Source of the DNA: Pyropia yezoensis
Taxonomy: Eukaryota; Rhodophyta; Bangiophyceae; Bangiales; Bangiaceae
Direction of reading: 5' to 3'
Assembly: GCA_009829735.1 (NCBI GenBank)
Contig: CM020618.1
Location: forward strand, 14,118,568 to 14,182,567
Length of the DNA stretch: 64,000 bases
The translations under genes and the position numbers were made by a program. Shown piece by piece: positions 23,146 to 34,400 of the stretch. The notes below the pieces were generated by a model. It had not been told where the DNA came from. It ran no database searches and was given only the letters and a program-made list of their open reading frames with translations. Numbering within the stretch: the first letter of the stretch is position 1; each line of letters begins with the position of its first letter.

Positions 23146-23862
23146 CGGTGGAGGCCTGCGCTGCGACAGTTGTTTGCGCAGTGGGTGGGACGAACCCCGC
23201 CGGTGCTGGTGGCTTGTGTACGAGCTGTCGTCGACGGCCGGGAGCCGCACCCGAAATACCAAAGTACCGTGACCAGCAGCCCATCCGGGGCGTTGGCATT
23301 GGTCGGGTATTGCCCACCGACACTTCGGGGGACTGTCGCGTCGTGCGTGGAGGTGAATAAAGTGAGCATGGCTGATGCACACAATGAATAAGAACCAAAA
23401 CTAGGCGCCAATATACACCGGCCGACTCATCCGCGCAAAGGACAACTCTAACCTAACTAGCCGCATCATGAAGCCGGCTGCATTGAAGCCGCTGGCTTCA
23501 GCTTTGGCTTCAGCTTCGGCATCGGCGTACGATACATATGGTCCGCAGCGGCCTCGTCGTGAGACTCGCGCAGGAGGGAAAGTAGCCCCCATCAAGAGGT
23601 CGTACGGTCCCACCGCGGTATGTACCGAGAGCCGGCCTTCCCTCCGACGCCTCATGCGCCTCGTCCCTCGTCCCTCCTTTTGCACGTCGTGGGCTGCAGC
23701 CCGCTGTAGTCGTGCACGCTCATCTTCATCGTGCCGCTTACGCTCGCGTTTTGCCAATGTGAGGGCGTCTACCCTCCATACGGTCCCTTCCTCGCCCCCC
23801 CCAACCCTCCTTTCTGCTGCCGCCCCTCCGCCCCCCCCCTTACTTCTCTTTCCGGTTTTACC
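23146..23862. other. Intergenic, upstream of PPIL4-like gene
   Basis: Contains a short 12-bp-period repeat (GGCTTCAGCTTY) at about 23489-23520 that reads as Ala/Ser on the plus strand and Ala/Glu on the minus. A CT-rich run just before 23863 resembles a pyrimidine-rich initiator. No supported gene; frames on both strands overlap. Confidence 0.4.
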
Positions 23863-25038
23863 ATGAGCGTCCTCATCGAGACCTCCCTTGGCGACGTGGT
23901 CATTGACGTGGACACGGTCCGCGCGCCCGTGACGGCTGCCAACTTTCTCGCCCTGTGCACCCTCAAGTACTACAACAACTGCATCTTTCACCGGGTGGAG
24001 CGTGACTTTATTGCCCAGACAGGGGACCCGACGCGCACGGGCACGGGCGGCTCGTCCGTGTATGGCTTGTGTTTGCCACAGGCGGGGGCCGTGGGCGTGG
24101 CGGGCGCGGCAGACGCGGCGGGCGGGGCAACGACTAGGTCGGGCGGTGACGCGGCCCCCCCCCCGCGGTTCTTTGCCGACGAGTTCCACCCCGCCCTAAC
24201 ACACGACCGCCGCGGGGTGGTTGCGATGGCCCCCGCAGGCGGCCCCCACACCAACGGCTCCCAGTTTTACATCCAGCTGTCGACCACGCCGCTGCCCTAC
24301 CTCGACGGCGTCAACCCCGTGTTTGGCTACGTCGCCGAGGGCGCCGCCGTCCTCGCTGCCCTCAACGACACAGTGGTCGACACGGCCAGTGGGCGGCCCC
24401 TGCGGCGGGTCAGTATCCACCACACGATTGTGCTGCACAGCCCGCTGGCGAGCCTGCCGCCGGGAGCCCCCGACCCGCCGTCGCGGTCGCCGTCGCCGCC
24501 CCCGAGGGGAGACATGGATAGTGACCTCGACTCGGAGGTGGACGAAGCGGCTCTGATGGCCGGCGCTGGCGGCGGCGGTGAAGTTGGCGCGGCGGCGGCG
24601 GCGGCACGTGAGGCCCACTCGCGGGCGGTTGTGCTGGAGCTGGTGGGGGACGTGCCGTCAGCCGAGGCGGCCCCCCCCGAGGACGTCCTATTTGTTTGCA
24701 AGCTCAACCCCGTCACCCGCGGGGAGGACCTGGCGCTCATCTTTTCCCGCTTTGGCCCGTGTACCGCCTCGGTCATTCGCGACCCCGACACGGGCGCCTC
24801 CCTCTGCTACGCGTTTGTCGAGTTTGAGACGGTCCCCGCCGCCGAGGCGGCGTACCGCAAGATGGACGGGGTGCTCATTGACGACCGGCGGGTCAAGGTG
24901 GATTTTTCCCAGTCGGTGGCGCGCCTATGGGCCGACCGGGGGCGGGGGCGTGGGCGGGGGCGGGGGCAGGGACGGGGGGGCGGGGGGGGCGGCCGCGGCG
25001 GCTGGGGTGGTGGCCGTGGGGGCGGCGGGCGGCGATGA
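23863..25038 (+). CDS. PPIL4-type cyclophilin with RRM
   Basis: A 391-residue peptidyl-prolyl cis-trans isomerase of the PPIL4/CYP59 family, nuclear proteins that link proline isomerisation to RNA and the transcription machinery. Cyclophilin domain, about residues 1-195: FHRVERDFIAQTGDP (42-56, with the catalytic Arg), NGSQFYIQ (131-138) and LPYLDG..PVFGYV (144-157). Residues about 72-101 are an Ala/Gly insertion absent from typical members. An acidic linker (about 216-232) leads to an RRM, about 275-350, with RNP2 LFVCKL (276-281) and RNP1 SLCYAFVEF (313-321). The tail (about 355-391) is RG/RGG-rich, typical of RNA binding. The CCHC knuckle of plant CYP59 is not present. Start: ATG at 23863 begins the domain exactly. 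Single exon. The family call is secure. Confidence 0.93.
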   Translation: MSVLIETSLGDVVIDVDTVRAPVTAANFLALCTLKYYNNCIFHRVERDFIAQTGDPTRTGTGGSSVYGLCLPQAGAVGVAGAADAAGGATTRSGGDAAPPPRFFADEFHPALTHDRRGVVAMAPAGGPHTNGSQFYIQLSTTPLPYLDGVNPVFGYVAEGAAVLAALNDTVVDTASGRPLRRVSIHHTIVLHSPLASLPPGAPDPPSRSPSPPPRGDMDSDLDSEVDEAALMAGAGGGGEVGAAAAAAREAHSRAVVLELVGDVPSAEAAPPEDVLFVCKLNPVTRGEDLALIFSRFGPCTASVIRDPDTGASLCYAFVEFETVPAAEAAYRKMDGVLIDDRRVKVDFSQSVARLWADRGRGRGRGRGQGRGGGGGGRGGWGGGRGGGGRR

Positions 25039-25056
25039 CCCCGCACCGCGACGCGC

Positions 25057-26286
25057 ATGGGTGTTCTTTGCATCCTGACCACTGGCCATCCCGCGATAGG
25101 GGAGGCTACTATGCTGTGTGGACCCTGCCTGCGCTGGGAGATGTATGCTTGGATGCCTTTCCAGCCGGCTGGGAATGTATCCAGCTGCTGCACCACAGCT
25201 CCGGTCCGCGCTGCACTGCACAGCTGCAGCTGCTCCGCTCCTTGCAATCATCCTCTCCGCGCCTTTGCTCCTTGCACTCATCCTCTCCACGCCTTTGCTC
25301 CTTGGTCTCATCCTCTCTGCGGCTTTGCTCCCCTAAGCTCACCTTCGCTGCGAACAGGCTACCCGCCCTCATCCTCTGTGCCCTTTGTCCCCTCCTCCAA
25401 GCGCGCGTCTGCCCGCGCCGATCATCATTTCGCAACCTCCCCCAACGTGCCCGTGTCTACCCTGGCCCAGACTTCGATGGCGGACGCCACCCGCGCCGCC
25501 TTCTTGCAGCCCCCCCTCTTGGTGCCTCGGCCGGGAGTCACCACGCGGGGGCATCTGCGGGGCGACCTACCCCACCCCGCCGTGTGCGCTCGGCCACATG
25601 CAAGGCGGCCTTGGCGGTTCCTGCCCCCCCTTCCCACCCCCATCCCGACCCGCACCCGCACGCCCGTCGCTGCCGGCTTTGATGACCCCTTTGACGCGTG
25701 CACCCTTGACCCCACCTCTTCCGTCCTCTACCTCGCCTCCCGCCGCCTCGGCGACGATGGTGCTGTGGCGGTCGGGGCGCTTCTCGCCCACCCGGCCTGC
25801 GCGGTGACGGCGCTCAACTTGGACTCTAACGGCATTGGCGACGCGGGCGCGACGGCGCTCGCGGCGGGCCTCGCCGCCAACACCTCCCTCGTCGACCTTG
25901 TCGCGTGGGACAACTCCATTGGCGACGCGGGCGCCAGCGCGCTGGCGGCGGCGCTCGCCACCCGCAACACCACCCTCCGGGTGCTGTCGCTCGCGCGCAA
26001 CGCCGTGGGCCCCGCCGGCGGCGCCGCGCTGGGCACCGCGGTGGGCACCAACGGCGGCCTCCGCGCGGTCTACCTCATGGGCATGACCCGCAAGGGCGGG
26101 GGGATGGGCGACGCGGGCGCCGCCGCGTGGGCGGCGGGCATTGCCGCCAATGGCGCCGCGGGGGGGCCGTTTTGGTTTGTTAACCTCGACGGCAACGGCG
26201 TCGGGCCCGCCGGCTTTGACGCCCTCCGCACCGCCCGCACGCCGGGCGTGCACCACGTCTACCCGGTGGATCCGTACCCACGGTGA
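25057..26286 (+). CDS. RI-type leucine-rich repeat protein
   Basis: The C-terminal 200 residues carry ribonuclease-inhibitor-type LRRs of about 28-30 residues: VTALNLDSNGIGDAGATALA, then LVDLVAWDNSIGDAGASALA, then LRVLSLARNAVGPAGGAALG and a final diverged copy ending FVNLDGNGVGPAGFDAL. Such repeats form curved protein-binding solenoids as in NLRC3/RanGAP-like proteins. Two starts are possible: ATG at 25057 (409 residues) or ATG at 25477 (269 residues). The first 140 residues are Cys/Pro/Ser-rich with a near-repeat RAFAPC.HPLHAFAP.SHPL and look non-conserved, so I favour 25477. No other domain is seen. It follows the PPIL4-like gene by only 18 bp if the upstream start is used, or 438 bp otherwise. 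Partner unknown. Confidence 0.75.
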   Translation: MGVLCILTTGHPAIGEATMLCGPCLRWEMYAWMPFQPAGNVSSCCTTAPVRAALHSCSCSAPCNHPLRAFAPCTHPLHAFAPWSHPLCGFAPLSSPSLRTGYPPSSSVPFVPSSKRASARADHHFATSPNVPVSTLAQTSMADATRAAFLQPPLLVPRPGVTTRGHLRGDLPHPAVCARPHARRPWRFLPPLPTPIPTRTRTPVAAGFDDPFDACTLDPTSSVLYLASRRLGDDGAVAVGALLAHPACAVTALNLDSNGIGDAGATALAAGLAANTSLVDLVAWDNSIGDAGASALAAALATRNTTLRVLSLARNAVGPAGGAALGTAVGTNGGLRAVYLMGMTRKGGGMGDAGAAAWAAGIAANGAAGGPFWFVNLDGNGVGPAGFDALRTARTPGVHHVYPVDPYPR

Positions 26287-27812
26287 GGCCCGTGACTGGG
26301 GGTGGGGATGGAAGAGTGGGGAGGTGGAGAGTGGGGAGCGGCAGGTGAGGTGTGGGGAGTGGAGAGTGGGGGAGAGTGGGGCAGGGCAGGGGGCGGCGCT
26401 GAAAAAAGAGGAACACGGGAAGGAGGGGAAGGGCGGCAGCCTAGGGACATGACGGCCAGCCATGGCGCCCCATCGTCGGACCAGGGTAGTGGGCAAGGGA
26501 AGGCGAGGACGTACCGTACGGTAGCCCCGTCGCAGCTGCGCTACCACGGGCTCGCCACTGACACGGCGGCGGCCGCCAACCCCACCCAACCAACCAAACC
26601 CCACCCGAGCATGTGCGCTGCTCCCCGGCCGGACCCCCACCGACTCGTGCTGTCCGCGCCCACTGACGGGGGCGTGCCCCCATGCCGCGCGCCCGTCCCC
26701 CCCCCCCCTTCCCCCGCGCCATCCCCTGCTACTGTTCACCACACCGCAGCACAGCAGCACACCATGCCCCGCACCGTCGAGCGAGACGGTGACCTCACGT
26801 GTAGGCGGCGCGTGCCCCCGCGTGGAAGCGGGGAGGGAGCGGGGGGGGTCGGCGGGGGGGGGGCGGGGGGGCGGGGGGGGCGGGAAACGCTTGACGCGCC
26901 GTACGGCGCCGTGTGCACTCAGCCCACGTCGGCCATTCCTCGCCGCCGGTACACGGCGCGCACGACGACCGACGGCAGCCGCCGCCGCCGCTGCCGCCGC
27001 TGCCGCCGCCGCCGCCGCTGCTGCTGCTGCTCCCGTCACGTCAGCGACGCTGCGGCGGGTCACCGGGGGCGCCCTTGCTCTGGCCTTGACCTCCCCCCCC
27101 CCCCCCCCCCCGCGCACCGCCCCGCAGTCGCACCTGACCGTGACCACTCTCTCTCCTCTCCCTTGTCCTTCATCCTCTTCTGTTTTTTTTCTTGTTTTTT
27201 TCCGCCCGCACGCCCCCGCAGGGCCAACCCCTACCTAAAGCACGCCCGCCCGCCCGCCCGGCTCGCCCGCCCGCCGTTTCCCCGCCCTTCCTCCCCCCCA
27301 CCCCCCCCCTCCCCGTCCCCGCCCTTCCTTTCCCTCCAACCCCGCCGACGATGCCGCCCGACCGCGGTGGCCGCGGGTGCAACTCGCGTGGCGCCGACGG
27401 CGCCCCGCGGGGCGGGCGCCCGCCCCCCGTCGTCGCCTTGCACCGACGGTGGGGGCGCGCAGGTCGGGGGCATCGTGCCAGTGTCGGAGATGGGAGGGGG
27501 GGCGGGGGGGGGAAGCGGCTGCCGGTCTCGTGCCGCCGGGTGCGCGCACGCACGCCATCATGGCGGGTCGGCCGTGAGGCGGCGGGGCGTGCGCGGCGTG
27601 CGGGCAGCCCACCCTCCACCCCCCCCCACGCGCGGGCGTGGTGCGCTCTCGAGCCCGCCGCGCCCCAACGGGGGGGAAGCCCCCCTCCCCGCACCAGCTG
27701 TTGGCCGCGGCTCCCCCGCTTGGTGGCGGTGCCCAAACGGGGGAGGCCGCTTTGCCCCGAGCTGCTGGCCGCGGCTCCCCCGCTGTGCTGGGGTGGTGGT
27801 GCCGGCGGCGGT

Positions 27813-27844
<32 letters not shown>

Positions 27845-28490
27845 TGCCGGCGGTGGTGGCGGTGGTGGTGGTGGTGGGGCCTCGGTGGTTTGGACAGGCG
27901 CGTCAGGGACCACACCGCCGCTCACCGCTCACCGCTCCTGCCCGTCGTGGTTGCACCCGAAATGACGTGGCGGGCAGGGCGCCACTGCGACCAATGACAG
28001 TCGCCCGTCTGCCTGCCCCCCCCAGCCTAGGTAGGGAGGGGGGGGGGGGGGGGGCGTGCTCACGCAGCAACCCCCCCGCCATCATCGTCTAGAAGACGTG
28101 CCTTCTGGCGACTTCCCTAGATACAGTTAGCTATTCGCAGAAACCGTGAATAACGCGCTGGGACGGTCAGGGTTCGCGTCAATGAAGAAACCCTTGAAAA
28201 GTCGCTCGGTTTGTAACGCCCCGGGGCCTGGCATGCTGCGGCGTCGTGTCTCACGTCCTCATGAGACCGCGAAGATGGGGGCCAATGGGAGCCCGGGGGC
28301 ATGAACGACGCCCGCCGTCTCGTGGTATTAGTTTCTAAGTCCCCCTCGCGCAAGGCCCCACTTCGGGACTGCATGGGCATCAGCGGGCTCCAGCCCGGTA
28401 AGTGCCCGGTGGCGGACACGCACAGCGTCCATGGGGAGTCCCTTGCCGGGTGAAGGCCAAGACTGAGCCGCTGGGGGGCTGGCAGGTCGG
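26287..28490. other. Homopolymer and trinucleotide-rich region, no supported gene
   Basis: Purine-rich GTGGGGAG repeats (26300-26390), G-runs (26838-26880), a CCG/CTG trinucleotide stretch (26974-27033), C-runs (27091-27112), and a GGT/GGC trinucleotide stretch (27793-27880). Within 27690-27790, CTGYTGGCCGCGGCTCCCCC is repeated about 70 bp apart. Open frames up to nearly 600 codons cross this DNA on both strands, but all consist of Pro, Gly, Arg or Ala and contain no motif. I regard them as products of extreme GC content. Confidence 0.5.
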
Positions 28491-28589
28491 TGGACGAAGC
28501 TGTCGCCGGTGCCTACCCACTTTGGCGGCGGCGGCGGCGGCGCAACTCGTGCCGCCGCTGCTTCTGTCGCCGCCGCTGCTTCTGTCGCC

Positions 28590-29480
28590 GCCGATGGCGA
28601 GGTTGCCGCTGAGGGTGGGGCGTCTGGGAGGGCTCAACTGCCGCCCGTGCCCACCCACCGTGGTGGCTGCGGCGGTAGCGGCGGTGCTGGTGGCGGCGGC
28701 GCCCATCGTGGTGACGGCGACACCGTATTTGCTGATTCCCCCCGCCACCGCCGCCGACGCCGACGGGAGAGCCTGCCGCCGGGGGGGGGTGCTTTGTGAG
28801 GGCTTTACTGTCACCCGTGACCACCCGCGTCTGTGCAGCGGCAAAGACGGCTGTGGCGGTTGCGCTTGTGGCTATGGCGCCCGCGTTTGCGACGGCGGCG
28901 GTGGCGTTGGTTGCTCTCGTACCGCCGCCCACGCCGACGGACGAGAATGCCGCTGGGGAGAGGCGGGTATGGGCGTGCCCAACTGTCGCTGTTGTCCACG
29001 CACTGTGGCCGCGGCGGTAGCAGGGGAGGTGGCGGCCGTGTCGCTGGTCCCGCACCGCGACGACGGCGGCGGTGACTTTGGTCGCGCCTACCGGCACCGC
29101 TGCCCACGCCGACGGGAGAGGCCGCCGCGGGGGGGGGGGCATCTCGACGGGCACATCTGTCGCCCGTGCCCACCCACCGTGGCGGTTGCGGCGGTAGCGG
29201 CGGTGCTGGTGGCGGCGGCGCCCATCGTGGTGACGGCGACACCGTATTTGCTGACTCCCCCCGCCACCGCCGCCGACGCCGACAGGAGAGCCTGCCGCCG
29301 GGGGGGGGTGCTTTGTGAGGGCTTTACTGTCACCCATGACCACCCGCGTCTGTGCAGCGGCGGAGACGGCTGTGACGGTGGCGCTTGTGGCTATAGCGCC
29401 CGCATTTGCGACGGCGGCGGTGGCGTTGGTTGCGCTCACCGTTACCGCTGCCCTTACCGACGGACGAGACTGCCGTCGGT
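28590..29480. repeat. Degenerate tandem repeat, period about 175 bp
   Basis: An anchor of the form GAC(G/A)G(A/G)(A/C)GAGRNYTGCCGC occurs at 28762, 28936, 29111, 29281 and 29459, spacings of 174, 175, 170 and 178 bp. A second anchor, CGCCCGTGCCCACCCACCGTGG, is at 28642 and 29161, 519 bp apart, with a diverged copy near 28984. The stretches 28642-28910 and 29161-29430 are nearly identical, so the array has a higher-order copy of three units. A 435-codon plus-strand frame stays open through it, reading Ala/Val/Cys-rich repeats, but it starts at a GTG and shows no family. The repeat ends about 500 bp before the left LTR. Confidence 0.65.
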
Positions 29481-29980
29481 CGACGGGGCGGCGGGCGACC
29501 AGCCGTTTGCCGAATGCGACAAGGCGCTGTGTGGCGACCGAACGTCACGCGGGCCCGAGCGGGGCCCCCAGCCCGCTGTCTTCGCCTTCCTCCTCCGCCT
29601 CGTCCGCGACGCGAAGGCGCATGGTGCGGCGAACACGCTTGCGTGTGCGTCGCGGTTCACCCTCAGACTCTCCACCCGCCCCGGCAGAGGCGATCTGCCC
29701 CGATGGTAGGGGCCACCGGGGCAGCCGCGTCGCGGCGGTGGTGTCCCCGTCGGTGGTGAATGCTGCAAATGGCTGGCCGCGGACTGTCGCCGACGTGGAG
29801 GCGGCGCTGGCGCTGGGCACAGGGGATAGGGGGGGCAGCCCCGCCGCTCCCCCAGCACTGCATGCTTCGTGATGGGCATCCATCGGCGGTGGTGTCGTTC
29901 GTCATGCCAACCGTCACCGCAGGCGTCGCCGACGCACCAGACTGCCGCTGGGGTGGTGCGCGTATTGGTTGGCTCATCTT

Positions 29981-30892
29981 TGCGGCAAAAACCTCTCGCA
30001 CACGCGACACCCAAGTTGGGGAGGTGCAAAAGGGCTGCCTCCCGTGTCGGGGGAACCGGAAGAAGTGCAAGTCGCACACACTCTATCCCTGTTGTGGGGC
30101 AATCCCCCCACTGACAAACAAGAAGATGATGTGTGGGCCAACAGTTTCTTGATCGGGACGCGGAAGCAAGGCCAAGCCCCGCTGTCCCTCCCCTTATCCC
30201 CCCAGGGTCCCCTCAGAATCTCGCCACTCAGAATCTCCCACCCCAGCACCTGCCCACCGGGCCACACGAAAATTGAAGACGATAAACGCAGAAAACCCTC
30301 AAATCCAAGTTGGATTTACTACTAAGCTAACTATCCCAAACTGAGGGAATATGGGCCCAAATGCAGGGGGAGGAACGGGTCAGGCTAGTGGCCTGCCGCC
30401 CGTTGCATGGCACGTGTTGCCCCCCCTACCTGGGGGTCAATACTGCCACACTCCCCTCTCCTCAGTTCCGACCGACCCGGTCGGCCCTGCGAGGGGGCGT
30501 GTAAACGCACGTCCAGCGTTGGGGGCGCGACTTGCTGTCCCCCGGGTACGTAACGTGGGCGTGGAGGCGGCCACGTTGACCGCCCCTCTCCTCAAGCTTG
30601 CCCACTCGGCAGCTTGCTCTCCTCGGCTCTCACCTCACCACCACCAACACATCCCCTTCACCTTTCCCTGGGCCGCCCCACGCTGGGGAGGCCACCCATC
30701 TACCCACGATCCGAGCCCCCCTCAACTCGAGGCGGGTCTCGTGCAGCTGCAACCGCCCTGCCTCTCCCTAACTTGGGGAGAGCCATGGAGATCCAGGGGT
30801 TGGAGAGTCTAGCATGCGTGCCTAGTTGGCAGCTGCCTTTGTTGTGAGAGTGTGAGGGTTAGGGCTGCAGTTAAAAGCCACTCTGCGTACCA
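29981..30892 (-). repeat. Element 1 3' LTR (912 bp)
   Basis: Begins TGGTACGCAG and ends GCCGCA in element orientation, giving the expected TG...CA ends. Nearly identical to 36983-37894. Contains a short plus-strand (antisense) frame at 30614-30847 that ends SLACVPSWQLPLL; this is what remains of the long antisense ORF seen in the LTR of element 2 after an internal deletion of about 1.9 kb. Confidence 0.92.
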
Positions 30893-30936
30893 CTTCGACT
30901 TGAAGCACTCTCTTGGCACTGTCACTCGGCCTTCCC

Positions 30937-31437
30937 TCACGTTGAGGGAGGGTTGTTAGGGTCTATATCATTCCGGGCGCAGTATGCCCGGACCTTCTCA
31001 GCGGGAAGGTCCTCCACATATTCCCACGTGTCATCCTTGGCCTTATAGCCGAACCAACCCACCCTCAACATGAGGCGGTTAGTGTCCTCATCCCATCCGT
31101 GGTCGATGAACTTATCGAACACGTACTCCTGCGGGCCCTGCTTGGCCGCAGGTAGAGAGGGCAGGCGCCACGCTTTCAGCGCACGCGCCCAAGCTGGGTC
31201 GCCTGCAGGAGGTGGTGCAACTTTGACCACGTCCTGTCCGTTTACTGTGCGGACCCCATCGTGACTTTCGATGGTGAACCGCCGCCCATCAGTACGAAGG
31301 ACCTGGTACGGCCCCTTCGTCTGAAATACCAACTTACCCCCAGTTGGGGTGTGTGAGTGAACCAGTACCCAGTCACCCTGCTCGGGGACATGCTTAGCAT
31401 TGCGCACCTTTTTGTCGAAAGTACGCTTGTAGCGCTT
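30937..31437 (-). pseudogene. Element 1 integrase tail and chromodomain, cut off by a stop
   Basis: Continuation of pol in the same frame after the TAA at 31438-31440. It carries the integrase C-terminal GPY-like region (LVFQTKGPYQVL) and a chromodomain near the end (LRVGWFGYKAKDDTWEYVED), the module that steers chromoviral integration to marked chromatin. In element 2 the same position reads VRWFGY, so the Gly here is a further change. It extends nine or so residues beyond the element 2 stop (AYCARNDIDPNN). Confidence 0.85.
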
Positions 31438-34400
31438 TTACGCTTTGTCCATCTCAGCCCTGACTTTAGGGATGAGTTTTTCAAGCCTAGCAGCGAACTC
31501 CGCCTTACTCTCAATGGGAGTAGGCGTACTGCGACCGTCCTCCCTAGTTGGGAGCGGCCGCCGCACGGCAATAGACCGCACGCGACGGGGGGTCACAAAA
31601 GCGAGGGGTACTTCCCCGGTAGATGAGTGAACCTGCGAATTGTAGGCGGTCGTAAGAATAGAAATGTATTGGTCCCACGTTTTCACGTGCTCACTCACAT
31701 AGTGGCGCAGCTGCCGAACAATAGTTTTGTTGAAGCGCTCCACCTGCCCGTTAGTTTGTGGGTGGTAGGGGGTGGCATAGTTTGCCTTAACCCCCAACAT
31801 ATCTAGCACCCCCTGAAACAGTACGGACGCAAATTGCGGTCCATTGTTCGATAGTGTACTGTCCGGCATGCCATACGCGGCAACCCAGTGATCTAGGAAG
31901 GCTGACACGACCGATATGGCCGTGATCTCTGCCAAATGGATCGCTCGCGTAAGTTTCGTGAAGCGATCACAGATGACCAGGAGGCACTGGTTGCCCTCCT
32001 CGGTCACTGGAAGGGGCCCAAGGATGTCCATTGCCAACGCGGCAAAGGGCTCCTTGGCCCGGAACAGTAACATAGCCGTAGTAGGCCGCCGTTCCATCAG
32101 ACGGTTCTGCGCACAACTTGTGCAGGCAGCCACCCAACTGTAGATGTCCACCACCATGGACGGCCAGTAGTACCTGGTCCTCAGGGTCTGGTACAGTTTA
32201 CTAGACCCCAGGTGTCCACCTGTGGGAGCGTTATGCTCCCTCTCAAGAATACTGTCCTTGAGGGATGCGGGGACGACAAGTTGTTCGGTCCCCTGGATTA
32301 CCTCCCTCCTCAAGAGGAGGCCATCGTCTCCGATAAAGAACCGTGTCTCCGCCACCGTATCCAGCGTATCCCTTGGCGACTTGCAGAAGGGGTCCTCGGC
32401 CTGGGCCTTCACCACCTCGTCCAGGGACAGGGGCAAGTACTTCTTGTTCCCTGGCGCCTCGGGGTCCAACGCCTGACCCGAGCGCGTGACTACCCTCCCG
32501 ATGGGGATGTCTTCATCGACTGAGTTAGTGTCCAGCCCCTCGGTAGGTACCCGAGAAAGGCCGTCGGCAAGGGCATGTTGCCTGCCGGGTCGGTACTCAA
32601 TATCAACGTTGAAGGGTGCCAGTCGCACCCTCCACCTGTTGAGGCGGGTGTTCGTGCAATCCGTCTTGAAGATGAACTGCAACGCGCGGTGGTCGCAGCG
32701 GATGAGGAACTTCTCACCCTCTGGGTAGTGACGAAGTGACGTCACCGCCCACACCACTGCGAGCCATTCCAACTCGGTGACTCCATAGTTCTTCTCAGCC
32801 GATTTCAGCCCCTTGCTGAAGTATCCCACCGGCAAGTACTTCTTGTCCGGCTGCTGCTGAAGCAACACACAACCAAGTTGGTCGTAAGTAGCGTCCACGT
32901 CCAGGATGTAGTGGCCTCCCAACCTGGGAATAGCCAAGATAGGGGGCTTCAGCAGAAGGTCCCGAAGAGTTTCAAAGGATTCCTGCTCCACCCGACTTGG
33001 GGGAGGTAGGTTCTTCGGTAGCGTCGAGCTAACTAGCTCATTCAGCGGCTTCGCCACCTTGGCGAAGCCCTTGGTGAAACGTCGGTACACGTTACACATC
33101 CCGAGGAAGCTCCTCATCTGGGTCTGGGTCCGGGGGTACTGAGCCTTACGGATGGCCCTCAAGTTATTCTCGTTGACACTGAGGCGCCCCGGACGGACAA
33201 CATGTCCCAAGTATTCCACCTCCTGAGTGAAGAGGTGGCACTTACTTGCCTTCAGTGACACACCGGCGTCAGCAAGGAGCTTGAACACCTGGCCAAGATG
33301 GCCAATGTGCTCCTCCGGACTTCGGGAGAACGCAATGATATCGTCTAGGAACACGAGACAGATTTGCCACCGTACTCCAGCCAGAATCATGTCCATAGCG
33401 CGCTGGAAAGTTGCCGGCGCGTTGCACAGTCCAAACAGTAGTCGCTTGCACTGGTAGGTACCACAGTGACAGGTAAAGGTAGTTTTATGCCTGTCTTCCG
33501 GGGCAATGGCGATTTGAAAATACCCCGCGTTACAGTCTGGGGTAGAGAACACGTTTGCCTCCCCCAGAAAGTCCAGACAGTCGTCCATCCTAGGTAGGGG
33601 ATAACTGTCCTTCACCGCGCTCTCGTTGAGCATGCGGTAGTCGATACAGAACCGGGGGGTCCCATCAACCTTGGGGACAATAACCACCGGAGTGGCCCAC
33701 TCGGCGTTGCTGGCCTCGATCACATCGAGGGCCTCCATGCGAGCGACTTGCTCCTTGACGAGGGCCCTTGAACGGGGCCCTCCCCTGTACGGTTGTTGGC
33801 GTATAGGGGGTGCACCGGGCTTCAACTCGATCCGGTGTTGGGTGGCTCTCATGAGTCCCAATTGACCATCCCACAACTTGTGATATTGGTCCAAGAGGCG
33901 TTCAACTTGAACCCTCAACCTAGGTGGAACATTCTCCATGTTCACATGGGGCCGAGGAGAGGCTGCCGGCTTGGCTTGGTGCTTCTCCTTCCCGGACTTA
34001 GGGCCGCTACTCGCGCCCGCGTTGAGGGTGAACGCTACTACTGGTCCCTCATATTGGTCGACATAGCCGAACTTGGCTCCCGACTTGAAGTACTTGGGCG
34101 AGGAGCTCAGGTTCATAACCTGGATCCTCCACGGGACTCCGGCTTTGGAGTCCATCGTGCCAAGGGCAACATGCACTTGGTGCTCGCGAGCAAGATGGGG
34201 GTGAGGGTGCACCAACCCGTTCCCCGTATAATCAGTTACAACGTCAACGTGCGCCACCGAGCTGGGGGGCAACGTGACCTTACGGGCTAAACGCAGAGTA
34301 GCAGTAAACCCTTCTCTCACGGAGCAAACAGGCTTCGACTGTGAGACTGTCACAGGAGCCACAGACGTTCCCTTACCAAGGATGGGGATGGTCTCCCCAT

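Noticed and set aside
26302..28092. A plus-strand open frame of nearly 600 codons
   Set aside because: It is made of Gly, Arg, Pro and Ala from homopolymer and trinucleotide runs, with equally long frames on the other strand and no motif.
28402..29709. A 435-codon plus-strand frame as a protein gene
   Set aside because: It starts at GTG, follows the DNA repeat array and matches no family; kept only as a repeat feature.
30351..30847. Plus-strand ORFs in the LTR, repeated at 37353-37849
   Set aside because: Identical in both LTRs because the LTRs are copies; only the short ATGG... to LPLL remnant has meaning, as the leftover of the long antisense ORF.
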